From contig PCTW01000023.1 in the NCBI GenBank assembly GCA_002786715.1, positions 1,244 through 34,100 on the forward strand: a stretch of DNA of 32,857 nt. Reading direction: 5' to 3'. This document shows positions 8,645 through 17,403 of the stretch, one piece after another. Every line of letters starts with the position of its first letter. The stretch's first letter is position 1. The translations under genes were made by a program, and so were the position numbers. Under the pieces are notes generated by a model, which saw nothing but the letters and a program-made list of their open reading frames with translations, searched no databases and had not been told where the DNA came from. The DNA is from Bdellovibrio sp. CG22_combo_CG10-13_8_21_14_all_39_27 (GTDB lineage: Bacteria; Bdellovibrionota; Bacteriovoracia; Bacteriovoracales; Bacteriovoracaceae).

Positions 8645-9136
8645 ATGAAGACATTAATTTCAACTATCGCTTTATTCGCATTTTCTTTAAGCCTTCAGGC
8701 AGCTGAGTTTTCTTGTAAAATTCCAGACATTGATGGCATGAAAGGAACGACCTTTACCGTATCTTTAGGTTTAGATACTGATACTTTTACAGGCCTTGAA
8801 GATGAGCCATTGAAAAGAAATCCAACTAGAGAAGATCGTATGCGTTGGAATATTCTAGAAATATCTGGCTATGTTGTTGTTATAGATGCTCATAAGCAAA
8901 AAATGGAAATTTCTAAAGATGGTAAAATTGAAAAAGAAGTACAGTTAACATGTGAAAACGTTGATGAAGCGGAATTTGAAGAAATAAGCATGCTTAATAC
9001 ACCGGGAAAGCTTGAGGCAATGGGTGGCTACTACTCAGAAAATGATCGCATTGCTGATGACAGTCGTTCGATTGATGGTGCCTTCTTCGAATCACAAGGT
9101 GGCGGCAGTTCTCAAGGTCATTCAGTTAATAAATAA
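8645..9136 (+). CDS. Small secreted protein of unknown function
   Basis: The 163-residue product has a clear signal peptide ending LSLQAA-E near residue 20. The mature part is acidic and contains two cysteines (FSCKIP near residue 24 and LTCENV near residue 101) that could form one disulfide. It ends in a Gly/Ser-rich tail (GGGSSQG). I do not recognise the family. An AAGGGGAG site gives a strong start. The gene is monocistronic: it is preceded by a sigma-54-type promoter and followed by a good hairpin terminator, so it should be made only when a sigma-54 activator is on. Confidence 0.85.
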   Translation: MKTLISTIALFAFSLSLQAAEFSCKIPDIDGMKGTTFTVSLGLDTDTFTGLEDEPLKRNPTREDRMRWNILEISGYVVVIDAHKQKMEISKDGKIEKEVQLTCENVDEAEFEEISMLNTPGKLEAMGGYYSENDRIADDSRSIDGAFFESQGGGSSQGHSVNK

Positions 9137-9146
9137 TCAATCACTC

Positions 9147-9180
9147 AAGAGCAGATCGTAACAGGTCTGCTCTTACTTTA
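9147..9180 (+). terminator. Intrinsic terminator
   Basis: AAGAGCAGA (9147-9155) pairs perfectly with TCTGCTCTT (9166-9174) over a 10-base loop, followed by ACTTTATT. It lies 10 bases after the stop of the secreted protein gene and can also serve the convergent gene ending at 9244. Confidence 0.8.
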
Positions 9181-9243
9181 TTCAAACAAACCAAATTTTT
9201 TCAATGTTTGACATCGGGCTTTTGTTGTTACCCAGTTATGGTG

Positions 9244-10224
9244 TTAAATCTCATTAAAATGGACGGAAAATTTAAACGAGCCAGGTTCAAAATAATCAAG
9301 GGCTTTACCATCGACTTCAGCATAAGGGTACATGAGATAGTTGATGGGTTGATCTTTTTGTGGGGGAGCAAGAACGATTCCGCGACCGCCATGCTTGAGA
9401 GCGACTCTGTATTGGTCTACTGAACCAAAATAATATTCACGTAATTCTTTTACTTCAGAGAGTTCTTTCTTTTCAGTAAGCATATACTTGCGAACATCTG
9501 AAGGGTCGACAGGAACCCAGCCTGTTCCTGGTAAAAAGAATTCTGCCCAACAGTGATAACCACCTGTCATATCCTGATCATTTTTCTTTCCTAAGCGGAG
9601 ACCAAAAACTTCGCGTGAAGGTACGCCTACGGCACGGGCCATAGAAACGTAAACTGAGCTTAAGTCAGCACATTTTCCACTCAGTTTTGTAATGGTTTGT
9701 TCAACAATTCCTACTCCACAACCACGAACATCAGGATCGCGCTTTGTATTCATAACAACCCAATCATAAATGGCCCGCGCTTTACCAAGGATGGTATTTT
9801 CGTTCTTAGCTGCTTGCTCTGCAATCTCTTTAATTTTGCCGTCAGTTGGTATGAACTTTGAAGGGGCAAGAAAAGGTTTAATATCTTCGGGAATGACCTC
9901 TCCTTTACTTTTCAAATTTGTAAATCGTATTTCACGAGATTCGACATCAAAATTGAACGTAAGTTTTTTTGAATTATTATTTTTGTCCCACTCTGCATGA
10001 ATGTATTCAGATTGTCCGACAGGAGCTCCATTTATTGCCACTGAAGAAATTTTTTGGTTATCACTACTTACAGGCTTAAGAATCCAGACTTCAGCATTTT
10101 TATTTTTCGAGCTCTCAGACAGATCAATATTGATGGAAACTCGTCCTGACCTTATTTTTGGTTCGTTTTTTTCGACACAGGAAAATGTCGTTAAAAGGAT
10201 AATTGCCAATAGAATCTTGTTCAT
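9244..10224 (-). CDS. Transglutaminase-domain lipoprotein
   Basis: From ATG 10224, behind a GAGAGA site, the protein is 326 residues. I prefer this start over an upstream ATG at 10275 because it places the hydrophobic signal first (KILLAIILL then TTFSC, lipid Cys16). The catalytic triad of the transglutaminase core is clear: Cys185 in GKCADLSS, His224 in GYHCWAEF and Asp240 in VPVDPSD. The N-terminal 110 residues are probably a beta-sandwich of the type often found before this core. It is probably attached to a membrane facing the periplasm, working as a protease or amidase. It is divergent from the zincin-like lipoprotein gene. Confidence 0.88.
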   Translation of the reverse strand: MNKILLAIILLTTFSCVEKNEPKIRSGRVSINIDLSESSKNKNAEVWILKPVSSDNQKISSVAINGAPVGQSEYIHAEWDKNNNSKKLTFNFDVESREIRFTNLKSKGEVIPEDIKPFLAPSKFIPTDGKIKEIAEQAAKNENTILGKARAIYDWVVMNTKRDPDVRGCGVGIVEQTITKLSGKCADLSSVYVSMARAVGVPSREVFGLRLGKKNDQDMTGGYHCWAEFFLPGTGWVPVDPSDVRKYMLTEKKELSEVKELREYYFGSVDQYRVALKHGGRGIVLAPPQKDQPINYLMYPYAEVDGKALDYFEPGSFKFSVHFNEI

Positions 10225-10263
10225 TTCTCTCTCGTTTTTATAATTGATTCTCTTTATTACACC

Positions 10264-10279
10264 ATTTTTGATCAAAAAT
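10264..10279. promoter_or_regulatory. 16-bp perfect palindrome
   Basis: ATTTTTGATCAAAAAT is a perfect inverted repeat about 40 bases upstream of the transglutaminase start and in the divergent region shared with the next gene. It is AT-rich and could occur by chance. It is a candidate operator for a dimeric regulator. Confidence 0.35.
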
Positions 10280-10287
10280 CCTCAGAG

Positions 10288-10303
10288 ATTTGGCATGTCA
10301 AAT
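10288..10303. promoter_or_regulatory. Imperfect palindrome similar to the MarR operator
   Basis: ATTTGGCATGTCAAAT is an inverted repeat broken at one symmetric pair. Its core TTGGCATGTCAA differs by one base from TTGACATGTCAA, the core of the palindrome on the MarR start codon at 22129-22146. It lies in the divergent region of two lipoprotein genes and could be a second target of that regulator. Confidence 0.35.
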
Positions 10304-10425
10304 AGGCAATCATTTCGAGATTACAGATGCTTGCAGAGATTACTTAAAACAATATGTCTCTCATGTTTAAATAAATTCAACGGTCTACCGATACAGACTC
10401 AGGGCTTTCATTTGAGGTTAAGGTT

Positions 10426-11316
10426 ATTAATTTTAGACTATTAACACTATTGATTCTTTCTTTATTCACTCTCAGCTGTGTTACTGATCAGAGTGATTTT
10501 TCTGATGCAATGGACGCTTCTATTGGAGATCAGAAAAATCCAGCTGCTGCTAGGGCCGCCGATCGATTAACCAAAGGTAATAACGGCGGAAGAACTCTAC
10601 CGGATGGACTTCAATTCTCGAGAGAAGTTAATAATATTGGTGGAGATATTTGTCCTGAATGTGCTTCTGCAAGAGCAAATGCTGGAGGAGATGTTCCCGC
10701 AAGTCGTAGCGGTGGCAATGGAAAAGATCCCAAGTATCAAGTCTCTCTTCGAAATTATCCAGGACCTTCAAAGGGTTGTATTCCTGTGTCAAAAGTTTCA
10801 GTATCACAAGCACGTAATCTCATGGCATCCCAAAATATTTCAATTCAAAATGCCAATGACTTAGAAGTCAGAACTCTTGGTGCCGGTCTGATGAGAATTC
10901 AACAATTGAATGGCGGTCCTCTAAGTACGGGGATGGGACCGAGAATAAAAGGCGGCCCTTATCCTTTTATTATTCGTAGTGGAGTCGAATCGAGTGGGCA
11001 GCGCTCAGATCATATCCAAATTATGAAAAAGAAGTCAGAAAGTGTCGTTCAATACGTTCACGAGTATGGACACTTGGTCGGCAATAACGGTGGCTATGCC
11101 GCTTACAACTCTTATACGGGTGGTAGTAAGTGTCATATTACGAACTATGCCATGAGTAGTGGTAACGAACAATTCGCTGAAGTTTTTGGTGCCTTCGTCA
11201 CTGAACCTTCATCGCTTCTTAATAACACTCGCTCTCCGGCAGCTTGTAAAAAAGCCTATGAGTTCTTTGCAGGTAAGTTTTTTAAGAATGGCGATCGTGT
11301 AAAAGAATGTCTATAA
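10426..11316 (+). CDS. Putative zinc-metallopeptidase lipoprotein (HEYGH)
   Basis: The protein ends with a zincin-like core: YVHEYGHLVG near residue 213 of the TTG-started form, and then NEQFAEVFGAFVTEP, whose Glu could be the third metal ligand. The N-terminus is Gly/Asn-rich and probably unstructured. Four further cysteines may form disulfides. The first standard start in frame is TTG 10450, but this gives a signal peptide with no positive charge. Reading from ATT 10426, eight bases after GAGG, gives a textbook lipoprotein signal with Asn-Phe-Arg, then a hydrophobic run to TLSC. I therefore extend it to 10426. Substrate unknown. The next gene starts 6 bases later. Confidence 0.75.
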   Translation: MNFRLLTLLILSLFTLSCVTDQSDFSDAMDASIGDQKNPAAARAADRLTKGNNGGRTLPDGLQFSREVNNIGGDICPECASARANAGGDVPASRSGGNGKDPKYQVSLRNYPGPSKGCIPVSKVSVSQARNLMASQNISIQNANDLEVRTLGAGLMRIQQLNGGPLSTGMGPRIKGGPYPFIIRSGVESSGQRSDHIQIMKKKSESVVQYVHEYGHLVGNNGGYAAYNSYTGGSKCHITNYAMSSGNEQFAEVFGAFVTEPSSLLNNTRSPAACKKAYEFFAGKFFKNGDRVKECL

Positions 11317-11322
11317 TTCCTT

Positions 11323-12423
11323 ATGATATACAACGACTTTAAACTTGAGCGCTATTTTGCTCAATATGAATTCACGGCCAAGTATCTTCTCTCCTCAAGT
11401 GATTGCGAATCGATGTCCATTTCTGATCTCTTAGCTTACTCATCAGGTAGTCTAGATGAGTTACAAAAAGTATGGCTGGGTTACTCCGAAAGCAAGGGGC
11501 ATCCTGTGCTTCGAACTCAAATTGCACGGACCTATCAATCAATGAGCGAGGGCAATATCCTCGTGCATAGTGGGGCTCAAGAAGCTATTTTTAATTTTGT
11601 ACATAGTTTTTTGAATACCGACGATCATATCATCGTTCTCAAGCCAGCATATCAATCACTGTTCTCATTAGCTGAAGATCGAGGATTGAAAGTTGATTCA
11701 TGGAAGTTTAAGGAGAAACCAGAAGGTTGGGAACTTGATTTGAATGAATTAAAATCTTTAATCAATTCAAAAACAAAAGCCATCGTCGTTAATTTCCCTC
11801 ATAATCCTACAGGATTTAATCCAAGTCTTGAAATGTTCACGAGTATTATTGAAATTTGTCGAGAACAAGATTTATATCTTTTTTCGGATGAAGTTTACCG
11901 AGGACTTGAGTATCAAAGTGAAACTTTACCTGCCGCTTGTGATCTTTATGAAAAAGCAATTTCTCTTGGTGTTTTATCTAAAGCACATGGTCTTGCTGGA
12001 TTGAGAACAGGATGGATTGCAACTCAATGTGAAGCTGTCTTGGAGAAAATGGCCCGCTTTAAGGATTTCACCACTATCTGCCATAGTGCACCTAGCGAGT
12101 TCTTAAGTATTATCGCACTTGAGCATCAAGAGAAAATTATTGAGAGAAATAAAAATATTATTAGAAAAAATCTAGCATTTGCTTCTGATTTTTTTCAAAA
12201 ACACAGCAATGTTTTTGATTGGAAACCTCCGATGGCAGGACCAATTGCTTTTATAGGATTAAAAACAGAGAGTTCAGATGACTTTTGCAAACGAATGATT
12301 GAAGAACAAAGTATTATGATTCTTCCAAGTTCTGTTTACGATTCTGGGCAAAAGCATATTCGAATTGGCTTTGGAAGACTGAATTTCATCGAAATACTTA
12401 GTCATTTGGGCAATTTCCTTTAA
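11323..12423 (+). CDS. PLP-dependent aminotransferase, class I/II
   Basis: The 366-residue protein is a fold-type I aminotransferase that swaps an amino group between an amino acid and a 2-oxo acid. The PLP-binding lysine is Lys220 in LSKAHGLAGLRTGW, with Arg228 binding the substrate carboxylate. Asn161-Pro162 in NFPHNPTG and Asp189-Glu190-Val-Tyr contact the cofactor. It is cytoplasmic. The ATG lies 6 bases after the preceding stop with no clear ribosome site, so translation may depend on coupling. The length is near the short end of the aspartate aminotransferase-like family. Substrate specificity cannot be read. Confidence 0.92.
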   Translation: MIYNDFKLERYFAQYEFTAKYLLSSSDCESMSISDLLAYSSGSLDELQKVWLGYSESKGHPVLRTQIARTYQSMSEGNILVHSGAQEAIFNFVHSFLNTDDHIIVLKPAYQSLFSLAEDRGLKVDSWKFKEKPEGWELDLNELKSLINSKTKAIVVNFPHNPTGFNPSLEMFTSIIEICREQDLYLFSDEVYRGLEYQSETLPAACDLYEKAISLGVLSKAHGLAGLRTGWIATQCEAVLEKMARFKDFTTICHSAPSEFLSIIALEHQEKIIERNKNIIRKNLAFASDFFQKHSNVFDWKPPMAGPIAFIGLKTESSDDFCKRMIEEQSIMILPSSVYDSGQKHIRIGFGRLNFIEILSHLGNFL

Positions 12424-12467
12424 TTGCTCAATGACATAATCGAGTCAATTAAGTCATAATACTTTCA

Positions 12468-13580
12468 GTGGAAAATAAAAAATATTGGCATAAAACTCTT
12501 CAACCTTATACTGAAAAATCTGTGCTCATTGCTGCGTGGCAGCTGTGTAACACTATTATTCCGTTTATGTTGCTTTGGTATTTTTATGCCCAAACAATAA
12601 ATTATTCACTTTGGTTGGCCGTTCCTTACGGAATTCTGATGTCCTTCTTTGTCTTGCGTGCTTTTGTCTTAATGCACGATTGTGGACATGCTTCTTTTTT
12701 TGAAAATAATAAAGCGAATAAATTTTTTGGCTATCTGCTTGGAGTAATGACTGGAATGCCTCAATATGTTTGGTCAAAAAATCATGCATACCATCACATT
12801 ACAAATGGTGATTGGGAAAAATATCACGGACCCCTCAATATTATTTCTACTAAAGAGTTTTCCAAGCTTACCAAGTCTCAGCAGAAGCGCTATGCCATTT
12901 TACGCAAAGCTGGCTTTGCTTTATTAGGAGGATTTCTTTATGTGCTCTTCAATCCTCGTTTCAATTGGATCATTGGATCAGTCATATTCTTCTTTCAGAT
13001 TTTGAAATCATTACTAACTCCAAAATCCAATACCATTTTGCTCATTAAAGAATGTAAATCCAAATTTTGGAAAACTCCTCGCGAGTACATCCACCAATGT
13101 TTTAACAATCTCACTCTCTTGCCAATATGGTATTTCATGATTCAGTGGCTTGGAGCAGGGCCCTTTTTCTTAGTTTATGTGATTGCTTTATCCGTTTCAG
13201 GTGGTCTTGGAATTATTTTTTTCACAGTTCAACATAACTTTGAACACTCTTATGCATCTAACACTGCCAAAGTGGATTATTTTAGAGCTGCTCTTGAAGG
13301 GACAAGCTACCTTAAAATGCCCTTCTGGCTCAATTGGTTTACTGCTGATATTGCTTTTCATCATATTCATCATTTATCGACTTGTGTTCCCAATTATCGA
13401 CTTAAGAAGTGTCACAAAGAACTTGAAAATCTGTTTACTAAAGTTAAAAGAATAAAGGTGAGTGAGATATTCAATGCGGGGAAATATATTCTGTGGGATG
13501 AAGATAATGAAATGTTGATTTCAATAGACGAATTTCAAATGGAAAAGGCGGTTGATATGTCTGCGGCTCTAGCAAACTAA
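12468..13580 (+). CDS. Membrane fatty acid desaturase
   Basis: The 370-residue membrane protein belongs to the di-iron fatty acid desaturase/hydroxylase family. It shows all three histidine boxes: HDCGH at 70-74, HAYHH at 106-110, and HHIHH at 298-302, plus QHNFEH at 255-260. Hydrophobic pairs lie near residues 20-65, 150-185 and 220-255. It should add a double bond to an acyl chain using oxygen and reduced electron carriers. The GTG start has no strong ribosome site. A gap of 44 bases separates it from the aminotransferase, and the next small gene starts 5 bases after its stop. Confidence 0.92.
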   Translation: MENKKYWHKTLQPYTEKSVLIAAWQLCNTIIPFMLLWYFYAQTINYSLWLAVPYGILMSFFVLRAFVLMHDCGHASFFENNKANKFFGYLLGVMTGMPQYVWSKNHAYHHITNGDWEKYHGPLNIISTKEFSKLTKSQQKRYAILRKAGFALLGGFLYVLFNPRFNWIIGSVIFFFQILKSLLTPKSNTILLIKECKSKFWKTPREYIHQCFNNLTLLPIWYFMIQWLGAGPFFLVYVIALSVSGGLGIIFFTVQHNFEHSYASNTAKVDYFRAALEGTSYLKMPFWLNWFTADIAFHHIHHLSTCVPNYRLKKCHKELENLFTKVKRIKVSEIFNAGKYILWDEDNEMLISIDEFQMEKAVDMSAALAN

Positions 13581-13585
13581 ATTTA

Positions 13586-13882
13586 ATGAACAAGAAGATC
13601 ACATTTAAAGAATTTGCAATATTTATACAAGTCGGCAAACCCGATGATGCCGCCATGGCGTTGTCAGTTATTCTTGATCTAGACGATGATGTCGCTGAGA
13701 AGGCCACTCAGTTTTTTATTTCAAGATTAAAAGAAGATTCTAATATGTTTGCAAAACTTATGAATTTAAGAATTCAGGTCGAACAATCAGAGAACTCTGC
13801 TATGCAAACGCTTATGGAATGCTTTGACTTTTCTGGACCTCAATTAATCGAAGCTATGCACGTTTTAAAAACAATTGTTTAG
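13586..13882 (+). CDS. Small hypothetical protein
   Basis: This is a 98-residue acidic, all-helical-looking protein with no signal peptide and no cysteine pattern. The repeated Ala/Leu/Asp helices (for example DDAAMALSVILDLDDD) suggest a HEAT/ARM-type or helical-bundle domain, but I do not recognise the family. It follows the desaturase by 5 bases, probably in the same transcript. Its last four bases overlap the end of the convergent 936-residue gene. Confidence 0.7.
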   Translation: MNKKITFKEFAIFIQVGKPDDAAMALSVILDLDDDVAEKATQFFISRLKEDSNMFAKLMNLRIQVEQSENSAMQTLMECFDFSGPQLIEAMHVLKTIV

Positions 13883-16689
13883 TACGATAAGTCTGTACCC
13901 AGAAAGAATCCATAGACTCCCTTATTGGTTTTCATCTTATAAGAATAGCGAATTCCGAAATTCAAGGGAAGAATTCTGAAAAATTTAGATTCGAATTCCA
14001 ATTCAGCGCCATAGCTGTTGAGAGTGTCATTTCGAAATCGAGATTCAATTCTGGTGCTATCAAAGAAGAGAGTTGAAGTCAGTCTTCTCAAATAGGTAAA
14101 TCCACTAATCGCAAGATCGGGATAAGCTAGTGGGAATAGGTAATTTCCAGAGATTTTATTAAAACGTGAAACTGCCGCGTAGCTGTAGCCGCGAGAAAAT
14201 GCATATCCTTGAGCGCTACTAGCATTAGAAACAAATTGATAAGCAGTTCTAGTGTCTTTTTGTTTTTCCGTCGTATAAGAAAATAAAAAACCATCGTTGT
14301 TAAAGAAACCAGGAGTTGTTGCTTTGGTAAAACCAAAAAAACGATAAGAAGAATAGGCTTTGTTTTTAGAACTGTCAGCATCATCATAGGCCATAAGTAA
14401 GCTGAAGGAAATTGGAGACTGTATTGATCTTGGTTTGAGATCCTTCGCGATTGTAAAACCCATTGCTCCACTTTTTACTTTAAACGATCGACTTTCATAC
14501 TTAATATTAACATTCGTTTCATTGTAATCACTTGTATCTAAGTAACTCATACCGCCTTGAGCGTAAGCTTTGAGAGTATAAAGACCTCTTCCATAGATAT
14601 AGGGAATCGTCATATTGAGACCGACATCTTTTTCAGTAAACTCTAGGTCATTGGGGTATGAGTAAGGTTCTACTGAACGTTCTCTCGATTCAGCATTAAT
14701 ATTGAAAATAGGGTAGTATTTTTTAATATCAAGGCTGAAGCTTCCATAATTTTTTTTCTCTTCAGAGTCTCTGCCAATTGCACCTCGAATTCCAAGAGTC
14801 CCGAGATAATTGTCAGTTACAGCTGAGAGCTCTAAACCACGTCCTCCAAAAAAATTCCATGAGTGGGGAATAAATAACCGAGAATCGAAATGACCATAGT
14901 TCTCAGCTTGATATTTATCTTTATTTTTTGTGTAAAGCTCCGTTTGATTATCAAAAGATTGTAGAGGAAATTGGTTGTAATTATCAGAGGGAGAGTCGCT
15001 TAAATAATTAAAGTCCACAAGGGCTTGAGAGGAGATAGAGCTACATTTACTTACTGGTACACTTGAAACGTGTGATCCGTAAGAATCTTGTTCACTAAAA
15101 TATAATGTGTTCCCGTCTGAGAAAGGTGAAGCTGCTCCAATCTTAACATTGGTACACTGTTCTAACTTGTTAGCATTGAGACGAAAGATATTGATATAAC
15201 CTTTGTATTGGGCTTCGAAGAAGATACTTCCTTTTGAATCAACACTTAAGGCATATATATTATTACGAGATGAAGGTAAAAGAACTTGAGATGAGTGATT
15301 TGTTAAATTTATTTTTTGAATTGATTTAAATCCTCTTTTGTCATTGAGAATCGCGACAACTTCATTATCAGTAAGATAGTGAGCTTCACTTACTTTATAA
15401 TCTTTCATATGAATTTCTCTTAGCGTGTTACCACTAAGGTCGAGTTCGACTATGTTCCATTGCTGATTTTCATTAAAATGAGTACTTATTATTTTATCAG
15501 CACGGGAATTGAGATGAGGGTTGTAGTATCGCTCTTGGTCGGTAATTTTTGTTTTATCTCCAGTGTTTAGCTCCACAAGAAAGATATTAGATGCTCCACG
15601 ATATCCATAGCGATGGTGGGGTTGAAGTTCTGTATAGACTGCTTTGCCTTTGGAGACACTAAACTGATTAAATTCTTTATAAAAGGGAAGATCAAGAATC
15701 TTTTCGGTTGAGACTGCCGATTTTTTTTGGATTGACCAGTAATCTTCTAGATCTTTGTGTAAATAATAAAAAGAATCACCATCTTTTTGAGGATAAAGGT
15801 TTTCTCTAAACTCAATCTTTGAAATTTTTGTGGAACTATCATTCTTCCAAGTGTTCTTGAGTTCATTCATTGTTTCTTGATAGAATTCAAAAAAATCAAC
15901 GCCAGAAATTTCTTTAAACGCAGAATAGAATCGCCATGGATGAGGTGATCCAATAACCTCTTGAACAACCTTCGCCCAGAAATTCTGACCAAACTTTTTT
16001 GTTGCACTTGAAATTAATATGTAGCCATAGACATAATGGCTTGGAAGTTGGGTATGATATGTACCATTAACAAACTGTTCGTAACTAGGAATTTCGTCAC
16101 TTAAAATAAGGGATTTAAGTCTTGCCAGAAAGTAGGGGGATCTTCCTCGACCAGCGTCGGTATATTTGGTCTCCGCCCAAACAGCATCACCTTCTAAAAA
16201 CCAAGGTTGTAGGCCCGTATAAAGTACAATTTGTCGCCCGTAATCACCGAAAAGAAGATTGGCAATACTGACAAATCCGCCATCATAGAAATCGAATTGG
16301 TTAACATGTCTGTATTCATGGATTGCTAGTGTCTGATACCATTCTGAACTTCCAACAAAGTTAGAAAATGAAGAGGAGCTAAACCACTCACTTCTTCTTG
16401 GGCCCATCGTTACGAAACCGTTTGGTGCAGCGACTTCGGGTCTTATGATCAGCGTAAACTGTTGAGGCTTTGCGATAGAATAGGTTTGTCCAACATATTG
16501 TGAATAGTGTTCAATTAAATTGGCCACATAAACAGAATCATTTTTCATATAGTCAGGATAAATGAGTTTTACATAATCATTAGAAATGGTCTTCCATTCC
16601 AATGACGATGAGCTTTGATTGGTGTCCAAGCCTTGGCAATAGACTTTCATTGTTACAAGTAAGCTCAAAGAGAAGATGAACATTTTCAT
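13879..16689 (-). CDS. Peptidase-MA-like / beta-propeller / outer-membrane barrel protein
   Basis: A signal peptide (about residues 1-18) is followed by a gluzincin-type head. His124-Glu125-x-x-His128 lies in LAIHEYRHVNQ and Glu166 in WFLEGDAVWAE, the order expected of peptidase MA-like domains. Residues 300-580 show TolB/WD40-like propeller repeats. The last 320 residues alternate polar and aromatic residues as in a beta-barrel, ending in a terminal tyrosine (LGTDLSY), as expected for outer-membrane insertion. An AAGGA site lies 6 bases before the ATG. The likely place is the outer membrane, with a zinc-peptidase and propeller on one face. It could handle surface proteins. Function is inferred only. 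Confidence 0.85.
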   Translation of the reverse strand: MKMFIFSLSLLVTMKVYCQGLDTNQSSSSLEWKTISNDYVKLIYPDYMKNDSVYVANLIEHYSQYVGQTYSIAKPQQFTLIIRPEVAAPNGFVTMGPRRSEWFSSSSFSNFVGSSEWYQTLAIHEYRHVNQFDFYDGGFVSIANLLFGDYGRQIVLYTGLQPWFLEGDAVWAETKYTDAGRGRSPYFLARLKSLILSDEIPSYEQFVNGTYHTQLPSHYVYGYILISSATKKFGQNFWAKVVQEVIGSPHPWRFYSAFKEISGVDFFEFYQETMNELKNTWKNDSSTKISKIEFRENLYPQKDGDSFYYLHKDLEDYWSIQKKSAVSTEKILDLPFYKEFNQFSVSKGKAVYTELQPHHRYGYRGASNIFLVELNTGDKTKITDQERYYNPHLNSRADKIISTHFNENQQWNIVELDLSGNTLREIHMKDYKVSEAHYLTDNEVVAILNDKRGFKSIQKINLTNHSSQVLLPSSRNNIYALSVDSKGSIFFEAQYKGYINIFRLNANKLEQCTNVKIGAASPFSDGNTLYFSEQDSYGSHVSSVPVSKCSSISSQALVDFNYLSDSPSDNYNQFPLQSFDNQTELYTKNKDKYQAENYGHFDSRLFIPHSWNFFGGRGLELSAVTDNYLGTLGIRGAIGRDSEEKKNYGSFSLDIKKYYPIFNINAESRERSVEPYSYPNDLEFTEKDVGLNMTIPYIYGRGLYTLKAYAQGGMSYLDTSDYNETNVNIKYESRSFKVKSGAMGFTIAKDLKPRSIQSPISFSLLMAYDDADSSKNKAYSSYRFFGFTKATTPGFFNNDGFLFSYTTEKQKDTRTAYQFVSNASSAQGYAFSRGYSYAAVSRFNKISGNYLFPLAYPDLAISGFTYLRRLTSTLFFDSTRIESRFRNDTLNSYGAELEFESKFFRILPLNFGIRYSYKMKTNKGVYGFFLGTDLSY

Positions 16690-16740
16690 ACACTATCCTT
16701 ATCTTTCATTTATTTAAATTCTATCTTGAATTGCGCAGGT

Positions 16741-16786
16741 GCGTGATACTTTTTTATGGGTTTTTGCATCATAAAAAAGTTCACGC
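16741..16786. repeat. Dispersed inverted repeat, copy 1
   Basis: The left arm GCGTGATACTTTTTTAT (16741-16757) pairs with ATAAAAAAGTTCACGC (16771-16786), 16 bp with one bulged base. The left arm is almost identical to that of a second copy at 30858-30917. It lies between divergent genes (start at 16689 on minus, 16830 on plus). A T-rich tract follows, so it may also fold as a terminator-like hairpin. Confidence 0.7.
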
Positions 16787-16829
16787 TTTTCTCTCTTTAC
16801 TGTAAAATGTCTTCATTAGGAGATTTACT

Positions 16830-17393
16830 ATGGATGATGAAAAGTTTGGACCACTTTCATTTCTTGTAGGAGAGTGGGAAAGCAAAGGATGGACAGGAGA
16901 AAATAAAGCACTAGATCCTGACCGCGAAGAAGAAAATACAAAATTCAGACAAATCATGAGTTTCACCCCAATTGATGATGTCGAAAATCATGAGCAAGTT
17001 CTTTGTGTATTGAGATACAGCACAACGGCTTGGGAAGAAGGAGATGAGAATCCTTTTCATGAAGAAGTAGGATATTGGATTTGGGATGCCGAGAATAAGC
17101 AAGTCATGAAAAGTTTTATCGTACCTCGTGGCATTAGCGTTAATGCCGGAGGAACTTCAACAGAAACGGCCAAATCTTTTAAAGTTCAGGCTAAAGTTGG
17201 CAGTGATACTTATAGTGTTGCTTCTAATCTCTTTCTTGATCGTGAATTTAAAACACTTCAATATGATCTTGAGGTGACTCAGTTAAATGAGCAGACATTT
17301 CGTTATAGTGAAGATACTCAAATTAAAATGAAAGGTCGTCCCGAAATTTTTCATCACACTGAAAAGAATACGATGGTTAAAATTCATAAATAA
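16830..17393 (+). CDS. Nitrobindin-like heme-binding beta-barrel protein
   Basis: The 187-residue protein resembles the FABP-like/nitrobindin family (DUF1794): GPLSFLVGEWESKGWTG at the N-terminus, a central HEEVGYWIW strand, GISVNAGG near residue 107, and HHTEKNTMVKI at the end. Such barrels bind b-type heme and can bind or isomerise NO and peroxynitrite. The usual proximal ligand is a histidine in the last strands, and His173/His174 are candidates. There is no signal peptide, so it is cytoplasmic. An AGGAG site sits before the ATG, and a secreted beta-helix protein gene follows after 10 bases. Confidence 0.75.
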   Translation: MDDEKFGPLSFLVGEWESKGWTGENKALDPDREEENTKFRQIMSFTPIDDVENHEQVLCVLRYSTTAWEEGDENPFHEEVGYWIWDAENKQVMKSFIVPRGISVNAGGTSTETAKSFKVQAKVGSDTYSVASNLFLDREFKTLQYDLEVTQLNEQTFRYSEDTQIKMKGRPEIFHHTEKNTMVKIHK

Positions 17394-17403
17394 AGGATTA
17401 TGT

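Noticed and set aside
9770-10243. Plus-strand ORFs antisense to the transglutaminase gene
   Set aside because: They lie opposite the catalytic core of a well-supported gene and have no recognisable features.
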